The translations under genes were made by a program, and so were the position numbers. Below are positions 59,881 to 64,000 of a stretch of 64,000 bases of DNA, piece by piece; within the stretch, counting starts at the first letter, position 1; each line of letters opens with the position of its first letter. The notes under the pieces were generated by a model. It was not told where the DNA came from and made no database searches. It saw nothing but the letters and a program-made list of their open reading frames with translations. This DNA comes from Diadema setosum (Eukaryota; Echinodermata; Echinoidea; Diadematoida; Diadematidae), in NCBI GenBank assembly GCA_033980235.1, contig CM067067.1, forward strand, positions 18,543,239 through 18,607,238. Direction: 5' to 3'.

Positions 59881-60911
59881 TTAAAGATAATAAAAAGTTT
59901 TGGTACCTCAAAAGTGTCCTTGAATTTCCTTGTCTTAGTTTGTGTTTCAGGTTAAAGTACCTTTCATATAACTAACACTGTGAAACTTACTCGCCCCAAA
60001 GTGCTCTCATGTCTTAGTAATCATGCAATTAACTGCGACCAGCAGCCCCATACGCATAGCAACCAGTAGTCCCATACGCATAGCGTAATCGGGCTTCGCA
60101 TTGTAGCATTCAGGATCATGACAGATTTAGTATCGCAGGGTAAATGTCAACTTAAAATCCCATAAATTCTTCAATTTGAAGACTTACCAATTAAGTTGAA
60201 GTATTGAAAACAGGCTTCGGGCAACGTTTGGTTCTGCCTATAGTCCCTTTCTGTTCGAATTGATGACTGAATGTGACTCGGTCGACAGGACCTCAGGAGA
60301 GCTACATACAGTACACTGAATACTACAGCCAGTGCATGCGAACACATCTCATGCACACAAATTTCAAATCCATGAACGGATAAGATGTTTGTGTGCGCAT
60401 GCGCTGGCCATAGTATCCAGTGTATGTAGCTCTCCCAAGGTCCTCTCGACCGAGTCACATTCAGTCATCAATTCGAACAGAAAGGGACTATTGGCAGAAC
60501 CAAACGTTGTTCGAAGCCTGTTTTCAATACTTCAACTTAATTGGTAAGTCTTCAAATCGAAGAAATTTTTGGATTTTAAGTTGACATTTACCCGCGATAC
60601 TAATTCTGTCACGATCCTGAATGCTACAATGCGAAGCCCCATTACGCTATGCGTATGGGGCTGCTGGTCGCAGTTAGCTATGCGTACAATGGGCTGCACG
60701 CTGCTGGTCGCAGTCAGTGGTTTTGTACAATATTTATCGACGCTGTACAGCGTCGGCTCTGGTACGAAACCATTATTGCATGATTACTAAGACATGAGAG
60801 CACTTTGGGGCGAGTAATTCTCACAGACAACGTATATTAACCTGAAACACAAACCAAGACAAGGAAATTCAGGGAAGCTTTTGAGGTACCAAAACTTTTT
60901 ATTATCTTTAA
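59881..60911. mobile_element. Fold-back TTAA element B, copy 2 (1-kb palindrome)
   Basis: Ends are TTAA (59881-59884) AGATAATAAAAAGTTTTGGT and ACCAAAACTTTTTATTATCT then TTAA (60908-60911). Both arms, each nearly 480 bases, carry the same blocks in opposite sense: ACTCGCCCCAAAGTGCTCTC, GCGACCAGCAGCCCCATACG, AGGATC.TGACAG, CCAATTAAGTTGAAGTATTG and AAAGGGACTAT.GGCAGAAC. The centre is a short loop near 60345-60375. The right arm holds extra sequence (about 60690-60770) whose GGTACGAAACCATTATTGCA matches the left arm of copy 1. It has no MITE C insertion, so it is the empty-site reference for 42730-43120. Confidence 0.9.
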
Positions 60912-61108
60912 TCATGTTGTATAAAATATTCATAGATGTAACAAACCAAAAATATTATCCTGACCACTGCATTAAAAACATTACTGCTATTAAGAGAATT
61001 TGAAATTTTTGACAATTGACAAAGCAGCCATGATGCATGACAGGGTTGGGACTAATTTTTAACAGAAGACTACTACACATTCTCAGCATTGATTTTTTTT
61101 TTTCTGTT
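60912..61108. other. AT-rich non-coding gap
   Basis: Nothing supported. Confidence 0.4.
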
Positions 61109-61432
61109 TCATTTGGTTTTGGCAATTTTTTTCCCCCCATAAATCAGAGCTGGAGTTCTTTTCCCTTGTCGCTTGTTCTTCTTTTTTTTTTTGCTACCCG
61201 AGCTGTCTTGAACTTTGCACATGAGATTCGCCTTGAGAAAACGATTGTCCTTTGGTGTGTAACGGGATTCTGTCTCCCTTCCGGTTGCTTGTTCAGTGAC
61301 ACAAAGGCGGGTCTGCATCTTGTGTGCGTTTAACATTTCATTGTGAGTTTCAATGTCGGCGAAGTGTTTCAGCAAATGTCTGTGCCTTTGCTTGGTGGCT
61401 CTTGTGTCTTCTAGCTCCATCTTGCTGTATCA
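61109..61432 (-). CDS. Weak minus-strand coding candidate, basic peptide
   Basis: An open frame starts MELEDTRATKQRHRHLLKHF and continues ADIETHNEMLNAHKMQTRL, CVTEQATGRETESRY, TPKDNRFLKANLMCKVQDSS, then a lysine-rich stretch encoded by an A run. The composition (charged, few rare residues) is more protein-like than other chance frames here. Minus-strand CTGTGCACTGATACAG four bases before the ATG could be an acceptor. Against it: the lysine tract comes from homopolymer DNA, no good donor is seen, and I recognise no family. It could equally be a chance frame. Confidence 0.22.
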
Positions 61433-62668
61433 GTGCACAGTGTAATGAACACACACACACACGCACAAAAAGATTTTACAGCATTCCAGGAGCAAAGTTG
61501 ACAGGAGTTTGATTTTGTTCTTGTTTTGTGCATCTTTTTCTCTTGCCATCTCAGAATGAAGAGCAGATGTAATGCTGTACATGAGGTGCTCCCATGCTTG
61601 TCCAACAGGATGGAGACTGTCTGATTCCCTTTTTTCTTTTCTTTTCTTTTTTTTTTTTTTTGCAAGAACAAGCAGTCCAGGGTTACATTATCCACTGAGA
61701 AGTGCTTGTACCAGTCTCATGGCTTATCAAGGGGGACCCTGTCTTGGGTTGGATTCACACTGACACAAATTAGCTGGATGCATATCTCAAGATTGGTATT
61801 GTTATCCAAATCTCAAAATTTTTGCCTGTTTGGCTGTTCTCACTGAATACAGTGATCAGCATCACCATCCAAAGCCCTAGAAATCTTGCGATTATTTCAG
61901 AATTAGCATGGTAATTTGAGAAATAGCACAATAACTCGCACCAAAGTGAGTGTGTGAATGCTGAAGCAAAAAATCTTCAGATTTTTTCACCTGGCATTCA
62001 AAACACATCACAACAGTGCAAGAACTCAAGGGCAAGGGTCATCATTTTGGTCAATTTCCAGCATGCACAGTTTGGTCAACAAATTATTGCAATTGACAAT
62101 TAGTTGTCTGAGTGGCTGCAAAAAAAAAAAATCATGGTATTTAGATCATGATCATTAGTTTTGCTATTTTGTCTGTGTGAATCTGACTTAACAAATCAGC
62201 TAGTCCCATAAGATGTACCCATCTCTCTCCCACCTACCGCTTTCAAACAACACACACCCTAAAAGTAGTTTGATACTCATCACATATATCCCGCCCTCAC
62301 CCATCAAAATAACACTCTGTACCACCTATCCGCTTGTGCACAAAAATATGGCTTAAATGTGTCATTACAGACATTTTGCCAACATAAGTCTGTTGTTTAT
62401 TCATAGCAAGCTAACATACATACACGCATTTACCGTCACACACACACACACACAAACAAATTTACATACGTTTGATATCCAGTATCACTCCATGGAACAA
62501 AGAAACTGCTGTCTATAGAAATCGCCGCTCTCCTTTTGGATTCACTGACCGTTCTCATTGAATCTTTCACCTTCTCCCAGGACACAGGGTGGATTTAAAT
62601 GATCTTTCTCCTGAGTATCAAAAGCAGGCAGGATCCTCTGCGTGATACCAAATGAATCCATTACCTTC
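61433..62668. other. Non-coding stretch
   Basis: T run at about 61650-61663, AC repeats at about 61449-61464 and 62438-62454. The minus-strand open frame at 62542-62742 overlaps a better-looking frame described next and is not used. Confidence 0.4.
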
Positions 62669-62806
62669 TTAGAAAATCCCACGGGCTGAGCCGAAGATGA
62701 CTCTTTGGAGTTCATCGGGATCATAGTCACAGACTGTCCCATTCATTTTCATGAGATTGACAAGTTGGCGGAATTCGCATGCATCACAGATGCATCCTTC
62801 AAAGCT
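62669..62806 (-). CDS. Weak minus-strand coding candidate with CICDAC motif
   Basis: Minus-strand translation gives FEGCICDACEFRQLVNLMKM, NGTVCDYDPDELQRVIFG, SARGIF and a stop. The cysteine spacing and charged composition are protein-like. An acceptor-like CATTGACCTTTACAG lies just upstream, but using it exactly would place TGA first in this frame, so the AG three bases further on would be needed. No donor or upstream exon was found. It may be the last coding exon of a gene, a decayed retro-element piece or chance. Confidence 0.22.
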   Translation of the reverse strand, partial: SFEGCICDACEFRQLVNLMKMNGTVCDYDPDELQRVIFGSARGIF

Positions 62807-62809
62807 TCA

Positions 62810-64000
62810 CTGTAAAGGTCAATGACCTTGGGATTCCTTGGGATTTGCAATTCTTAATGAGAATAACATCTTTTTTTTTAATGACGGTGCACAACTTGAA
62901 AAAGCCTTAGCATTGAGGTTTTCAATGCGAGTTGAATTTTGAGATTTTTTTCTCTTCTTTTTCATGTGTTTACAATATTATGAAATCATAAATTTGTTAA
63001 AAGATCAGAAGAATTGTTGTGAAAGGAATGAAGGAATATACCATTATCGGGTGTGTAAGTTTGTTTTTTGCTTGTTTGTTTGTTTGGATTTTGTTTTGTT
63101 TTGTTTTTGTTTTGTTTTGTGTTTTTGCCAGCCCGAAATACTGTTACAAACATTGGTGATTTGTATTCATCTGCAAAACAAACGTTCAAACAAAAATGGA
63201 ATGATCAAATGAAATACTCAATATTGTGCTAAAATGTTGTTGTGATTAACAAGTGATTTGGCATCATGATTTGCCAGGACTCTGTCTAATCCCTTGCAAT
63301 CAAATATTGCCAGTTGAGTTTTGCATTATGGTTTCAATTCCTCTCTACAAGTGTACAATGCCTCAGAAATATATGACCAAATAAAAAATGAAAACAAGTA
63401 TCATAAATGTATTTAAGGCTGTGAGCTTGCTAATTGTAATTCAAGCCCAGAGAAGACACCTTTATGTACACCTGTCTCCCACCACTGCAGGTCTTTTGTC
63501 TCAAGTGGTCTTGATCTTTATGACCCCTCCCCCCCCCCCCCCAAACAAAACAAAACAAAACAAAACAAAACAAAACAAAAACAAAGAAGATGAAAGAAAA
63601 GGAACAACCTTTGCCAGGCCAGGCAAGCTTCCGGCGGGCTTTGTCATTGCCTAGGGTGGCACAGGTACCATGGTTGATAAAGGATGCATAAAATCTTGTA
63701 CAAATGAACAATTCTCTTTTTTTTAAAAGAGTACATTACTACCAAAGCATTTGATTGTAGAATGAATGGAAAGCACCTGGTAAAATGTCACCAGTGAGTC
63801 TGGGATCAGAATTCGTTTGGCACCTCCAGGACTGGTTCCACATTTTCTCTGTTGAGAGGGGTTTTCACACCAGCTAAAAGACTCGCATCTGTAATCATGC
63901 TTCTGTATTATCTGTAATGCACTTTTAAAATATGTTTACATTTGCCCAATGTTCAGGCATACTGTGGAACACTTACAACCAGTTGCAAGCAGGATTGCAT
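62810..64000. other. Non-coding stretch with (AAAAC)n
   Basis: A poly-C run at about 63526-63542 leads into about seven AAAAC units (63543-63580). A TTTTG-rich stretch lies at about 63090-63121. No gene seen up to the window end. Confidence 0.5.

Noticed and set aside
60332..60547. Conserved peptide SPKVLSTESHSVINSNRKG in several frames
   Set aside because: It lies in the arms of fold-back B and appears on both strands because of the palindrome; not a gene.

Overview
The window looks like nuclear DNA from an animal, most probably a marine invertebrate deuterostome and perhaps a sea urchin. It is AT-rich and almost without coding sequence. It has many dinucleotide microsatellites and poly-A/poly-C tracts, many small palindromic DNA transposons, 3'-end remnants of non-LTR retrotransposons, and a Helentron/pearl-type element with a (CCGT)n microsatellite and 152-bp core repeats. 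The echinoderm assignment is inferred from repeat style only; no marker gene was found. There are no operons, ribosome binding sites, bacterial genes, tRNA or rRNA genes that I can support. Most open frames here are chance frames in AT-rich, low-complexity or transposon DNA and are left out.

Layout. 1-6.3 kb: a TA-flanked fold-back element abuts a broken reverse transcriptase fragment (minus strand), followed by several inverted-repeat elements flanked by TTAA. 6.3-16 kb: mostly unique intergenic or intronic sequence with one weak exon candidate near 8.7 kb, a retrotransposon tail near 12.8 kb and a small MITE at 15.85 kb. 16-25.3 kb: a 1-kb TIR element, a 185-bp tandem repeat, a second copy of a repeat first seen at 3.6 kb, a fold-back element containing a nested TTAA element, and two copies of a roughly 90-bp hairpin MITE. 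25-42 kb: quiet sequence with a compact CpG-rich exon candidate at 29.37 kb and four retrotransposon 3' ends. 42.2-44.0 kb: a three-level nest of TTAA-flanked elements. Two insertion events in it can be checked against intact relatives elsewhere in the window. 44-53 kb: quiet, with a palindromic MITE and a first Helentron-like element. 53-57 kb: the best coding candidate (53257-53406), possible downstream exons, an inverted-repeat element, and two more Helentron/pearl-like elements, one carrying dense AGGTCA direct repeats. 57-64 kb: microsatellites, another MITE, a second 1-kb palindrome and two weak minus-strand coding candidates.

Genes. I recognise no host gene. Exon candidates at 29368-29442, 53257-53406 and, more weakly, 8693-8776 and 32568-32618 are all on the plus strand, have lengths divisible by three and are phase 0/0. 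That would fit one long intron-rich gene crossing the window on the plus strand, but this is inference. The most informative biology is the transposon stratigraphy: at least eight TTAA-flanked elements, nested insertions with empty-site controls, and three elements sharing a hairpin / ATG / short-repeat / 3'-hairpin / CTAG layout.
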